A stretch of DNA of 9,350 nt from an uncultured Bacillota bacterium (GCA_946546075.1 CAMNNV010000038.1:1-9350); one strand, 5' to 3'; numbered from the stretch's first letter, positions 1 through 7,033 are shown. Numbers and translations: made by a program. The notes: generated by a model not told the origin, from the letters alone.

Positions 1-95
1 ATGCCGTATATAGGACTTTTGATAAGTTCATCCAGTTGTGAACATATCTCATCTGCATCTACATATTTATCTATAGCGAATCCGTCATATGCCAT
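1..95 (-). CDS. Unidentified protein, N-terminal fragment
   Basis: The first 31 codons of a leftward gene are present, starting MAYDGFAIDKYVDADE; the rest lies beyond the left edge. The start is well supported: AAAGGAGG (complement of 103-110) sits 7 nt before the ATG, and it overlaps the stop codon of the preceding GtrA gene, leaving only 13 bp between the two genes. This makes it the fourth gene of the leftward operon. The visible residues are acidic and hydrophilic, with no signal peptide or membrane segment. I do not recognise a family. The opening MAYDG faintly recalls NFACT proteins, but the following residues do not match, so no function is proposed. Confidence 0.6.
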   Translation of the reverse strand, partial: MAYDGFAIDKYVDADEICSQLDELIKSPIYG

Positions 96-108
96 GACGA
101 TACCTCCT

Positions 109-588
109 TTATTGTTCTGATGTCCGGGCCGTTTCGCGGGCCTCGATCTTCTTAGCTCTTTTGTTCGTATCTATGGATTTGCCGAATACGAAGAATCTGT
201 CATACAGGTATTCGGTCACTAAATTGCATGCCATGGTAAGACCTATGACGAGGTAGTAGTTCCAGTGCAGAGTATCTGCCAGATAATCTCCTCCGATAGT
301 AGTGACCGGAGTGAATACGCAGTAGAAGGCTGCCACTTTCATCATCGCCACAGGAATGTTGTTGGCTGACTGGAATGTGAAATGCCTGTTCAGCGTGAAG
401 TTCCAGATGACGGAACAGATCAGTGCCGTCAGATAGCACGGCCAGTATGAGAAATCCGTCGCCCTTTCCAGCAGGGTGAATACCAGGATCTCGATGATAC
501 CTGCCGAAACGGAAAACAATCCGAACTTCACGGCACGCATGGCTTCTTTGCGCGTTTTTTTGTTGAGACTATCAGCCAATCTACTCAT
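109..588 (-). CDS. GtrA-family small membrane protein
   Basis: This 159-residue protein has four predicted membrane segments, at about residues 21-40, 50-66, 83-101 and 110-127. It shows GtrA-family (PF04138) signatures: VKFGLFSVSAG at the start of helix 1, WNFTLNRHFTF after helix 2, and LYDRFFVF after helix 4, followed by a basic tail. GtrA proteins are thought to help move undecaprenyl-phosphate-linked sugars across the membrane, or otherwise serve cell-surface glycosylation. The start at 588 is chosen because AAGGA (complement of 594-598) lies 5 nt upstream and because it gives an 8-bp overlap with the kinase stop. An in-frame ATG at 621 would give 11 more residues and a 41-bp overlap, with no better binding site. 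The overlap implies translational coupling to the kinase. Family confidence is high; the transported lipid or sugar is unknown. Confidence 0.88.
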   Translation of the reverse strand: MSRLADSLNKKTRKEAMRAVKFGLFSVSAGIIEILVFTLLERATDFSYWPCYLTALICSVIWNFTLNRHFTFQSANNIPVAMMKVAAFYCVFTPVTTIGGDYLADTLHWNYYLVIGLTMACNLVTEYLYDRFFVFGKSIDTNKRAKKIEARETARTSEQ

Positions 589-2209
589 CCCCTTCCTTGC
601 GGTGCTGGGTGCCTGAGGCATCCATGGCTGCGAAATTATGCTTGTTGGAGTTGTATAGATCCTTGAAAACTTTGTAATTCCTGTCGTAGATCTGTGAATA
701 TTCTTTTCGTGGAACGAAGGCCTTTGAGACTTCCATCAGTTCTCCGGCGGCTTCGATATCTGCGATGACGCCGAGTCCTGCTGCTGCCGTCAGCGCCGCA
801 CCTGCTGAGCCTACATTCTGAGGGCTTTCGGGGACTTCGATCCTTCTGCCGGTGATATCGGCGAGGATCTGGCACGTCACATCGCTGAGAGCACCTCCGC
901 CGCAGAATCGGATAGTATCCGAAGTGTGGACTTTGTGCTCCTGGCATTCCAGCATCCATTTCATATGGAAGCAGACACCTTCGGTAACGGCCCGGATCAT
1001 CTCCGTTTTGCCGGTATCCAGCGTCAGCCCGAAGAATATGCCGGTGGCGTTATGATCTTCAAAAGGACATCGGTTGCCGTGGAGCCACGGCGTGAAAATG
1101 ACTCCGCCTGAACCAGGAGGGCACCGTTCGATGACCTCGGACATATATTCATAAAGACTGCTGTAGATGTGCTCTTTGCTGCCTGTTATCTCATTGGTTT
1201 CCAGATACACACCGATCTCGTCGAGAGCCAGGTGATCCTTCACCCATTCCAGGCTCTTGCCCGCAGTCTCCATCTCTGCGAAATAATTGTATTTGCCTCT
1301 CTGGGCCCCTATGATGGAGGCCATCATGGTGTTCGTGTCTACGTATTGCTTATCTACGATAGTAGATACCCATCCTGAAGTGCCGCAGTATATGTGGGTA
1401 TCTCCCGTGCGTACACAGCCGCTTCCGATGCCGATGAGAGTTGCATCGCCGCCGCCTCCGAACACAGGGATCCCTTCCGGAAGACCAAGCTCCTGCGCCT
1501 TGTCACTGCGCAGCGTCCCGGCCACGTCCGTGACATCGATCACCGGTGGAAGATGCTCGATATCCACACCGAACATGTTGCAAAGCTCGCGGCTCCAGCT
1601 TTCTTTGCCGTTTCTCGTATCGTAGAGGATCGTGGAAAAAGCGCTGTCTCTTGTCATCACGAAATTGCCCGTCATCCGGCCGATGAAGTATTCCTTGACA
1701 TCCAGCCACCATCTCGCCCTCGCGAAATTGTCCGGTTCGTTGTTCTTCACCCAGAGGTACTTCCACATCGGATCCTTGACGCTTGCAGAGACCGCCCCCG
1801 TTATCCTGAGACTCTTGAGAAGCTTTCTGGCATTCATGCCGGCGATCTTGAATCCGCTTCCGATCCCTGCCGCCATTTCTTCCGACGCCCGCTGATCCAT
1901 GTAGCTCATCGGATTTCGTACAGGCACACCTGTTTCGTCCACCAAAACGAGCCCCTGCATCTGTGAGCAGAAGGAGATCGCAGACACGTCCTCCGCAGAC
2001 ACCCCGTTATCCTTTGCAAAAAGTTCGCGGGTGCTGGAAACGAGAGCGTCCCACCATTCATCGGCATGCTGCTCCGCTCCGCCGCCTTCCAGGGTATAAA
2101 GATCGTACGAGGCGGAGGCGTATCCTATCATCTGTATGCCGGTATCGATGCGAAACAGACATGTCTTGATACCTGTTGTCCCTACGTCGTAGGCAAGGAT
2201 GTAAGTCAT
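581..2209 (-). CDS. FGGY-family carbohydrate kinase (xylulokinase-like)
   Basis: This 542-residue protein would phosphorylate a sugar or sugar alcohol with ATP in the cytoplasm. The N-terminal phosphate-binding motif is YDVGTTGIK (residues 7-15). A substrate-lobe motif SQMQGL (82-87) corresponds to the SGQMHG of xylulokinases. The likely catalytic base is Asp255 in GGGGDA, followed by a GCVRTGDTHIYCGTSGW stretch. The region at 373-393 (TPWLHGNRCPFEDHNATG) and the adenosine-binding CGGGALSD and NVGSAGAALTAA motifs (436-475) complete the FGGY pattern. Length is slightly above the roughly 500 residues usual for the family. GAGGTG overlapping the tetR stop codon lies 7 nt before the ATG, and the gap to tetR is 11 bp, so the two are co-transcribed. 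Xylulose is the default substrate by similarity, but another pentulose, hexulose or polyol is possible, and no isomerase or transporter is adjacent to decide it. Confidence 0.88.
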   Translation of the reverse strand: MTYILAYDVGTTGIKTCLFRIDTGIQMIGYASASYDLYTLEGGGAEQHADEWWDALVSSTRELFAKDNGVSAEDVSAISFCSQMQGLVLVDETGVPVRNPMSYMDQRASEEMAAGIGSGFKIAGMNARKLLKSLRITGAVSASVKDPMWKYLWVKNNEPDNFARARWWLDVKEYFIGRMTGNFVMTRDSAFSTILYDTRNGKESWSRELCNMFGVDIEHLPPVIDVTDVAGTLRSDKAQELGLPEGIPVFGGGGDATLIGIGSGCVRTGDTHIYCGTSGWVSTIVDKQYVDTNTMMASIIGAQRGKYNYFAEMETAGKSLEWVKDHLALDEIGVYLETNEITGSKEHIYSSLYEYMSEVIERCPPGSGGVIFTPWLHGNRCPFEDHNATGIFFGLTLDTGKTEMIRAVTEGVCFHMKWMLECQEHKVHTSDTIRFCGGGALSDVTCQILADITGRRIEVPESPQNVGSAGAALTAAAGLGVIADIEAAGELMEVSKAFVPRKEYSQIYDRNYKVFKDLYNSNKHNFAAMDASGTQHRKEGDE

Positions 2210-2220
2210 CGAAAGTCACC

Positions 2221-2847
2221 TCATCTGGTGCTGATGGCAGCCAGTATGAATTTCATTAACTGTTCTCTAACGTGTTCGTCTTTGTCCATGATGTCATCGC
2301 CGCAGTACTCTCTGAACCTGTCTTTGTAGTAATCGCAGGCATATGAGAAATGCAGCATCATCATGAGATTGTCGAAGAAAAAGGCGAAAAGCTGCGGATC
2401 GAGGTCATCGCGTACGACGCCGGCGTCCTTAGCTTCAGCAAGGATCCTGCTGTATGCAGAAGCTGCATGCCCCTCGATCTGATGAGCGATCTTGTCAGGA
2501 TGCGGTGATCCTGAAACGATGATCTGATGATATAGTCTGAAGTATTCCGGATGTGTCCGGGCAGCTTCCTGCAGATGCAGGATGAGGTCCTCGATCATGC
2601 TCTCAAGGGTGACATCATTCTTTGTTATATCGGCGAAGATCTCTTCGAGATATTCAAGGCTGAGCTTGACGCATTCCCCGAAGAGCGCCTCTTTGTCTTC
2701 ATAGTACTTGTAGATCACACCAACACTGAGATGCGCATCCTTAGCGATCTTGTTGATGCTTGCGCCGTTATAGCCTTTCTCTCCAAAGGCATCGATGGCG
2801 ACAGAAATGAGTTTGTCGATCTGTTTCTGTGTGAGAGGTTTTAACAT
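2221..2847 (-). CDS. TetR-family transcriptional regulator
   Basis: This 208-residue protein has a classic TetR N-terminal domain. Helix 1 is at about residues 8-24 (ending in AFGEKGYNG), and the helix-turn-helix at about 29-48 reads SINKIAKDAHLSVGVIYKYY, followed by the conserved DKEALF. The C-terminal part (about 55-205) is an all-helical ligand-binding and dimerisation domain, too variable to reveal the ligand. AAAGGA lies 7 nt before the ATG. It is the first gene of the leftward operon with the kinase and gtrA, and it is divergent from the hydratase gene. An inverted repeat 28 bp upstream of its start, just past its own predicted -10 box, suggests autorepression. It may also control the hydratase. 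The family call is very secure; the regulon and effector are inference. Confidence 0.93.
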   Translation of the reverse strand: MLKPLTQKQIDKLISVAIDAFGEKGYNGASINKIAKDAHLSVGVIYKYYEDKEALFGECVKLSLEYLEEIFADITKNDVTLESMIEDLILHLQEAARTHPEYFRLYHQIIVSGSPHPDKIAHQIEGHAASAYSRILAEAKDAGVVRDDLDPQLFAFFFDNLMMMLHFSYACDYYKDRFREYCGDDIMDKDEHVREQLMKFILAAISTR

Positions 2848-2874
2848 AGGCAGATCCTTTCTTTTTAACAGCTT

Positions 2875-2890
2875 GTGAATGATTGTTCAC
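2875..2890. promoter_or_regulatory. Candidate TetR operator (inverted repeat)
   Basis: GTGAATGATTGTTCAC is an inverted repeat with perfect 5-bp arms (GTGAA/TTCAC) and a 6-bp centre. A 16-bp dyad of this style is common for TetR-family operators. It falls about 5-20 bp downstream of the predicted start of tetR transcription, a position suited to autorepression. The assignment to this TetR protein is by proximity only. Confidence 0.5.
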
Positions 2891-2901
2891 GAGTTAATTA
2901 C

Positions 2902-2930
2902 ATTGTACTTGTATTATAGCAGGATGTCAA
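2902..2930 (-). promoter_or_regulatory. Promoter of the tetR-kinase-gtrA operon
   Basis: Read on the minus strand, TTGACA (complement of 2925-2930) and TACAAT (complement of 2902-2907) are separated by exactly 17 bp. The -35 is a perfect consensus and the -10 is one base off. Transcription should start near 2895, giving a leader of roughly 48 nt. The candidate operator at 2875-2890 lies immediately downstream. Confidence 0.7.
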
Positions 2931-2941
2931 TGGATTCGCTC

Positions 2942-2953
2942 GTGATTAAGCAC
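2942..2953. promoter_or_regulatory. Imperfect 12-bp dyad upstream of the hydratase promoter
   Basis: GTGATTAAGCAC is palindromic except for one base pair, and it lies 8 bp upstream of the hydratase -35 box. Together with the bases just before it, it shares CTCGTGA with the complement of the operator near 2875. It could be a second, weaker site for the same regulator or chance; the two dyads differ in arm spacing. Confidence 0.2.
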
Positions 2954-2961
2954 CCAAAAAT

Positions 2962-2990
2962 TTGATTTTATATACGAGTCTGCGTATAAT
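2962..2990 (+). promoter_or_regulatory. Promoter of the hydratase gene
   Basis: TTGATT (2962-2967) and a perfect TATAAT (2985-2990) are separated by 17 bp, a strong sigma-A type arrangement. Transcription should start near 2997, about 33 nt before the hydratase ATG. The inverted repeat at 2971-2988 fills the spacer and overlaps the -10, so a protein bound there would block RNA polymerase. Confidence 0.8.
2971..2988. promoter_or_regulatory. Inverted repeat inside the hydratase promoter
   Basis: TATACG and CGTATA (2971-2976 and 2983-2988) form a perfect dyad with a 6-bp centre, lying between the -35 and -10 boxes and overlapping the -10. The position is typical of a repressor site. It has the same 6-bp central spacing as the site near 2875 but a different arm sequence, so a single regulator for both is uncertain. 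Confidence 0.45.
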
Positions 2991-3016
2991 ATTCATGTAA
3001 CAATTATTCGGAAATC

Positions 3017-3023
3017 AGGAGGG
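3017..3023 (+). promoter_or_regulatory. Strong ribosome binding site of the hydratase
   Basis: AGGAGGG lies 6 nt before the ATG at 3030 and fixes that start. No other in-frame start with a comparable site is present. Confidence 0.8.
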
Positions 3024-3029
3024 TATTGC

Positions 3030-5312
3030 ATGAAATTATATGATACTGGGATTTTTCTTTTGAACGGAAGTGAGATCATCGCAGATAACGCCGATGCGGC
3101 TGCGAAACTGGCGGCAAAAGGCATCACTGCGGATAAGGCAGAGGCTGCCAGAGGCACGATGGCCTACAACATCCTGAAGGCTCACAACACTTCCGGGAAC
3201 ATGGAGAAACTGCAGATAAAATTCGACAAGATGACGTCCCACGACATCACCTTTGTAGGAATCATCCAGACTGCCAGAGCATCCGGGCTGGAGAAATTCC
3301 CTATCCCTTACGTACTTACGAACTGCCACAACAGCCTTTGCGCAGTAGGAGGAACGATAAATGAGGATGACCACATGTTCGGGCTTACATGTGCGAAGAA
3401 GTACGGCGGCGCATACGTGCCTCCGCATCAGGCTGTCATCCATCAGTATGCGAGAGAAATGCTGGCAGAAGGCGGCGGCATGATTTTGGGATCCGACTCT
3501 CACACGAGATACGGAGCACTCGGTACGATGGCCATGGGAGAGGGCGGTCCTGAACTGGTCAAGCAGCTTCTGAGCCAGACGTATGATATCAACATGCCTG
3601 GCGTCATCGCCATCCACATGACCGGCGCACCGGTACCGGGCGTTGGCCCTCAGGACGTGGCACTTGCCATCATCGGAGAAGTATTCAAGAACGGTTACGT
3701 CAACAACAAGGTCATGGAATTCGTAGGACCTGGAGTGGCATCCATGAGCGCTGACTTCAGGATCGGCGTGGATGTCATGACGACGGAGACGACATGCCTG
3801 TCATCTATCTGGGTAACGGACGAGAAGATCCAGGAGTGGTACGACATCCACGGAAGAAGCGAAGCCTATAAGGAACTGAAGCCTGCAGAGGTTGCTTACT
3901 ATGACGGATGCGTAGAGATCGATCTGTCTGCGATCAGACCGATGATCGCTATGCCGTTCCACCCGAGCAACACCTACACGATAGAAGAACTGAAGGCAAA
4001 CCTGATGGATATCCTCGACGATGTTGAGAAAAAGGCGCTGGTCAGCCTCGACGGTCAGGTGGACTTCACTCTGAAAGATAAAGTCATCAATGGACAGCTC
4101 TACGTAGAGCAGGGCATCATCGCAGGATGTGCCGGCGGCGGATTCGAAAATATATGCGCGGCTGCTGACATCCTGGACGGCAAGTACATCGGAGCCGATG
4201 AGTTCACGCTCAGCGTATATCCTGCAAGTACGCCGGTATACATGGAACTGATGAAAAACGGTGCAGCAATGAAGATCCTCCAGTCAGGCGGTATCATGAA
4301 GACTGCATTCTGCGGCCCATGCTTCGGCGCAGGAGACACACCGGCAAACAATGCTTTCAGTATCCGTCATTCCACGAGAAACTTCCCGAACAGAGAAGGC
4401 TCCAAGCTCCAGAACGGACAGATCGCATCCGTTGCCCTCATGGACGCAAGATCCATCGCAGCAACGGCAGCGAACAAGGGCTTCCTGACTTCGGCAACGG
4501 AGATGGATTGCGAGATCAAGACACCGAAGTACTTCTTCGATGCAGATATATATGCAAACAGAGTCTTCGATTCCCACGGAGTCGCAGACCCATCCGTAGA
4601 GATCAAGTTTGGACCGAACATCAAAGACTGGCCGGATATGAGCCCGCTGCCTGAGAACATGTTCCTCAAGGTCGTATCGGAGATCCACGACCCTGTAACG
4701 ACAACCGACGAACTGATACCATCCGGCGAGACATCATCCTACCGCTCGAATCCTTTGGGACTGGCAGAATTCACGCTGAGCAGGAAGGACCCTGCGTACG
4801 TGGGAAGAGCGAAGGAAGTCCAGAAGGGCCAGAAGGCGATCGAATCCGATTCCTGTCCGGGCGAGGCACTGCCTGAGTTCCGTCCGATCATCCACAAAGT
4901 ACAGGAGCAGTATCCTGATGTGGAGAGAGACAATATCGGCATCGGAAGCACGATCTTCGCTGTGAAGCCGGGCGACGGCTCTGCAAGAGAGCAGGCGGCA
5001 TCATGCCAGAAGGTTCTTGGCGGATGGGCCAACATCGCCAACGAATACGCAACGAAGAGATACCGTTCCAACCTGATCAACTGGGGAATGGTACCGTTCC
5101 TGATCCCGTCAGGAGATCTGCCATTCACAAACGGTGACTACATCTTCATCCCTGCCATCCGCAAGGCGATAGAAGATAAGCTGACGGAGATACCGGCATA
5201 CGTTGTGAGCGAAGAGGAGATGAAGCCATTCACTCTGCAGCTTGGGGAACTCACCGACAGAGAACGCCAGATCATCCTCAAGGGCTGCCTGATCAACTAT
5301 AACAGGGTATAG
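3030..5312 (+). CDS. Aconitase-superfamily hydratase, YbhJ type
   Basis: This single-chain 760-residue enzyme belongs to the [4Fe-4S] hydro-lyase superfamily and is close in length to E. coli YbhJ (about 750). Three cluster ligands are visible: Cys367 in AGCAGGGFENIC, and Cys428 and Cys431 in FCGPCFG. The SDSHT motif (155-159) and STRNFPNR (448-455, with arginines matching aconitase Arg447 and Arg452) are intact. The swivel domain, from about residue 640, carries GDGSAREQAA (648-657) in place of the aconitase GSSREHAA, keeping one serine and the arginine but replacing serine and histidine with Ala652 and Gln655. The usual CTN around the first ligand is CAG. The enzyme should dehydrate or hydrate a hydroxy-carboxylate in the cytoplasm, but these changes argue against plain aconitase. 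AGGAGGG (3017-3023) lies 6 nt before the ATG. The gene is divergent from tetR, and its product is probably oxygen-sensitive. Confidence 0.87.
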   Translation: MKLYDTGIFLLNGSEIIADNADAAAKLAAKGITADKAEAARGTMAYNILKAHNTSGNMEKLQIKFDKMTSHDITFVGIIQTARASGLEKFPIPYVLTNCHNSLCAVGGTINEDDHMFGLTCAKKYGGAYVPPHQAVIHQYAREMLAEGGGMILGSDSHTRYGALGTMAMGEGGPELVKQLLSQTYDINMPGVIAIHMTGAPVPGVGPQDVALAIIGEVFKNGYVNNKVMEFVGPGVASMSADFRIGVDVMTTETTCLSSIWVTDEKIQEWYDIHGRSEAYKELKPAEVAYYDGCVEIDLSAIRPMIAMPFHPSNTYTIEELKANLMDILDDVEKKALVSLDGQVDFTLKDKVINGQLYVEQGIIAGCAGGGFENICAAADILDGKYIGADEFTLSVYPASTPVYMELMKNGAAMKILQSGGIMKTAFCGPCFGAGDTPANNAFSIRHSTRNFPNREGSKLQNGQIASVALMDARSIAATAANKGFLTSATEMDCEIKTPKYFFDADIYANRVFDSHGVADPSVEIKFGPNIKDWPDMSPLPENMFLKVVSEIHDPVTTTDELIPSGETSSYRSNPLGLAEFTLSRKDPAYVGRAKEVQKGQKAIESDSCPGEALPEFRPIIHKVQEQYPDVERDNIGIGSTIFAVKPGDGSAREQAASCQKVLGGWANIANEYATKRYRSNLINWGMVPFLIPSGDLPFTNGDYIFIPAIRKAIEDKLTEIPAYVVSEEEMKPFTLQLGELTDRERQIILKGCLINYNRV

Positions 5313-5352
5313 TATAAACCGTAGCACGTTTATTATAAAAAAGGAGAGTATT

Positions 5353-5976
5353 ATGAATCTGGTCAAAATACTTACAGCAGCACTCACATCAGCTGCAGCA
5401 CTGGATGCTTTATCAAAGAAGACAGGCATCAACAAAAAAGTGCTTGCTTCCATTATCGGAGTAGCGGTCCCTATGCTCATGAAGAGGCTCACAAGCAACG
5501 CTTCATCCGAGTCAGGGGCAGCATCACTTCTGGGAGCTCTCGGCCAGCACAAGACGACGAAGAGCATCGAAGCTCAGCTTGATGAAGCCGACGAAGAAGA
5601 TGGCGCTAAGATCATCGGACATATCCTGGGAGCTGACAAAGACGATGCACTCAAGAAAGTTGCAAAGGAGGCAGGCGCAAGCGAAAACGAAGTTGCAAGG
5701 GTATTGGGCAATATCTCGCCATCCGTTCTCAGCAGCCTGAATTCAGCCACGACTTCCGCACAGAAGCAGAAGGCTTCCGGCGTGGACCTCAGCGATGGCT
5801 TCGATATGAAGGACGTAATGGGACTCATGGGCATGGCACAGGGCATGGCAGGCGGACAGGAATCCGGCGGTGGTCTGGGAGATCTTCTGGGATCCTTCCT
5901 GGGCGGCGGTCAGAAACCAAGCAAGAAGGAAGACGGTACAGAGCTTATCCAGGCTCTGCTTGGCATGATGAAATAG
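5353..5976 (+). CDS. DUF937-family protein
   Basis: This 207-residue cytoplasmic protein matches the DUF937 pattern. It has an N-terminal helical region (about 1-50, with ALDALSKKTGINKKVLASII), a central charged segment (about 65-115) reading EAQLDEADEEDGAKIIGHIL, and a low-complexity glycine/methionine tail (about 155-187) with GLGDLLGSFLGGG. No signal peptide or catalytic motif is visible. The function of the family is not established, and none is proposed here. AAGGAG (5341-5346) lies 6 nt before the ATG. The 40-bp gap after the hydratase has no convincing terminator, so the two are probably co-transcribed; an intrinsic terminator follows this gene. That makes it the last gene of the hydratase transcript, apart from possible readthrough. 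Confidence 0.8.
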   Translation: MNLVKILTAALTSAAALDALSKKTGINKKVLASIIGVAVPMLMKRLTSNASSESGAASLLGALGQHKTTKSIEAQLDEADEEDGAKIIGHILGADKDDALKKVAKEAGASENEVARVLGNISPSVLSSLNSATTSAQKQKASGVDLSDGFDMKDVMGLMGMAQGMAGGQESGGGLGDLLGSFLGGGQKPSKKEDGTELIQALLGMMK

Positions 5977-5988
5977 CATAAACAGCAG

Positions 5989-6019
5989 AGGGGAGGCTTA
6001 GCTTCCCCTTTTCTTTTTT
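5989..6019 (+). terminator. Intrinsic terminator after the DUF937 gene
   Basis: GGGGAGGC (5990-5997) pairs with GCTTCCCC (6001-6008) as an 8-bp stem with one G-T wobble and a TTA loop. It is followed by TTTT, C and six more T. This is a textbook rho-independent terminator. It ends only 14 nt before the next start codon. Confidence 0.88.
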
Positions 6020-6033
6020 GACGAGGAGAGGAA

Positions 6034-6894
6034 ATGAAGAATATCGGATTTATCGGCGTTGGCATCATGGGAAAGTCCATGGTGCGAAACCTCATGAAAA
6101 ACGGATACGACGTGCACATCTTTGCGCGCACACCTTCAAAGGTGGAAGATGTGGTCTCGGAAGGCGCAAAACTGTGCGGGTCCATCCCGGAGTGCGTGAA
6201 GGGCCGCGATGCGGTGATCACCATCGTGGGCTACCCGAAGGACGTGGAGGACGTCTATTTCGGAGATGAAGGCGTGGTCGAAAATGCAGACCCCGGGACC
6301 TTTGTGATCGACATGACGACCACGAGCCCTGCACTGGATCAGAAAGTGGCGGAGAAAGCGGCGGCACGGGGACTGCGGTTCCTCGATGCGCCTGTGACCG
6401 GCGGAGACAGAGGAGCGAAAGCCGGGACCTTGTCCATACTCGTAGGCGGGGCAAAAGAAGACTTCGAGGCATGCCGAGACCTGTTCATGGCCATGGGAAA
6501 GAACCTCACATGGTATGGACCTGCGGGGGCAGGGCAGCACGCGAAGCTGGCGAATCAGATCCTTCAGGCATCGATCATGTCGGGACTTTGCGAAGCGATG
6601 GCCTATGCGGATAAGATGGGACTGGATCTGAACGTTTTCATGGAGGGAGCCAAGGCGGGAGCCGGTCAGAATGCGCTGCTGGAATCCTACGGACCGCGGA
6701 TCGTGTCCGGCGACTTCGATCCCGGGTTCTTCATCGATTTCTTTATCAAAGATATGAAGCTGGGATACGAGGCGGCAAAGGATGCGGGGCTGGATCTCTC
6801 ATCGCTGAAACTTGCCATGGACCACTACGAGAAACTCAGCGAGGACGGCCACGGCCGCGACGGCATGCAGACACTGATAAAGTATTACGAATAG
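6034..6894 (+). CDS. Beta-hydroxyacid dehydrogenase, 3-hydroxyisobutyrate dehydrogenase family
   Basis: This 286-residue NAD(P)-dependent oxidoreductase interconverts a beta-hydroxy acid and the matching semialdehyde. The dinucleotide-binding motif is IGFIGVGIMG (4-13). The end of beta-2 carries ARTPSK (31-36); Arg32 with no acidic residue before it hints at NADP(H). The substrate-binding DAPVTGGDRGAKAGTL (118-133) and the catalytic Lys171 with Asn174 in GAGQHAKLANQ are intact, and FIKDMKL (237-243) in the C-terminal all-alpha domain completes the family pattern. Length is normal. Candidate substrates in the family include 3-hydroxyisobutyrate, tartronate semialdehyde, 4-hydroxybutyrate and 2-(hydroxymethyl)glutarate; the sequence does not choose. 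AGGAG (6024-6028) lies 5 nt before the ATG, directly after the terminator. Codon use leans to GCG and GGG, with 55-68 % GC in sampled lines against 48-50 % in the hydratase. Confidence 0.9.
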   Translation: MKNIGFIGVGIMGKSMVRNLMKNGYDVHIFARTPSKVEDVVSEGAKLCGSIPECVKGRDAVITIVGYPKDVEDVYFGDEGVVENADPGTFVIDMTTTSPALDQKVAEKAAARGLRFLDAPVTGGDRGAKAGTLSILVGGAKEDFEACRDLFMAMGKNLTWYGPAGAGQHAKLANQILQASIMSGLCEAMAYADKMGLDLNVFMEGAKAGAGQNALLESYGPRIVSGDFDPGFFIDFFIKDMKLGYEAAKDAGLDLSSLKLAMDHYEKLSEDGHGRDGMQTLIKYYE

Positions 6895-6943
6895 TTCGCA
6901 CGGGGCGCCACCGGGCGATTACAAAACCATATTGTATTAAATC

Positions 6944-7033
6944 AAGCACACATCAACTCCTTTTATACTTGAGCGTCATTCATAAGAACGTCAAGTATCG
7001 TCAGAAATGCACGCAGGTTTGATGTGTGTTTTT
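6944..7033 (+). other. Nested two-stem RNA element with terminator-like tail
   Basis: The outer arms AAGCACACATCAA (6944-6956) and TTGATGTGTGTTT (7019-7031) pair over 13 bp with one G-T, and the T run continues to 7033. Inside it, ATACTTGA-G-CGT (6965-6976) pairs with ACGTCAAGTAT (6988-6998) over 11 bp with a single bulged G and an 11-nt loop. About 20 unpaired nt (6999-7018) lie on the 3' side. It may be the 3' end and terminator of the dehydrogenase mRNA, a small RNA, or a cis-regulator. It matches no RNA class that I can name. Confidence 0.5.

Noticed and set aside
589..621. Longer GtrA start at 621
   Set aside because: It would add 11 residues and overlap the kinase by 41 bp. The ATG at 588 has a well-spaced AAGGA and the usual short overlap.
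1394..1966. Plus-strand reading frame of 190 codons inside the kinase gene
   Set aside because: It is a shadow of the FGGY kinase on the other strand, with no ribosome binding site and an arginine/histidine-rich composition typical of antisense frames.
5314..5333. ATAAAC...GTTTAT hairpin between the hydratase and DUF937 genes as a terminator
   Set aside because: The stem is only 6 bp and AT-rich, and no T run follows; A-rich sequence and a ribosome binding site come next.
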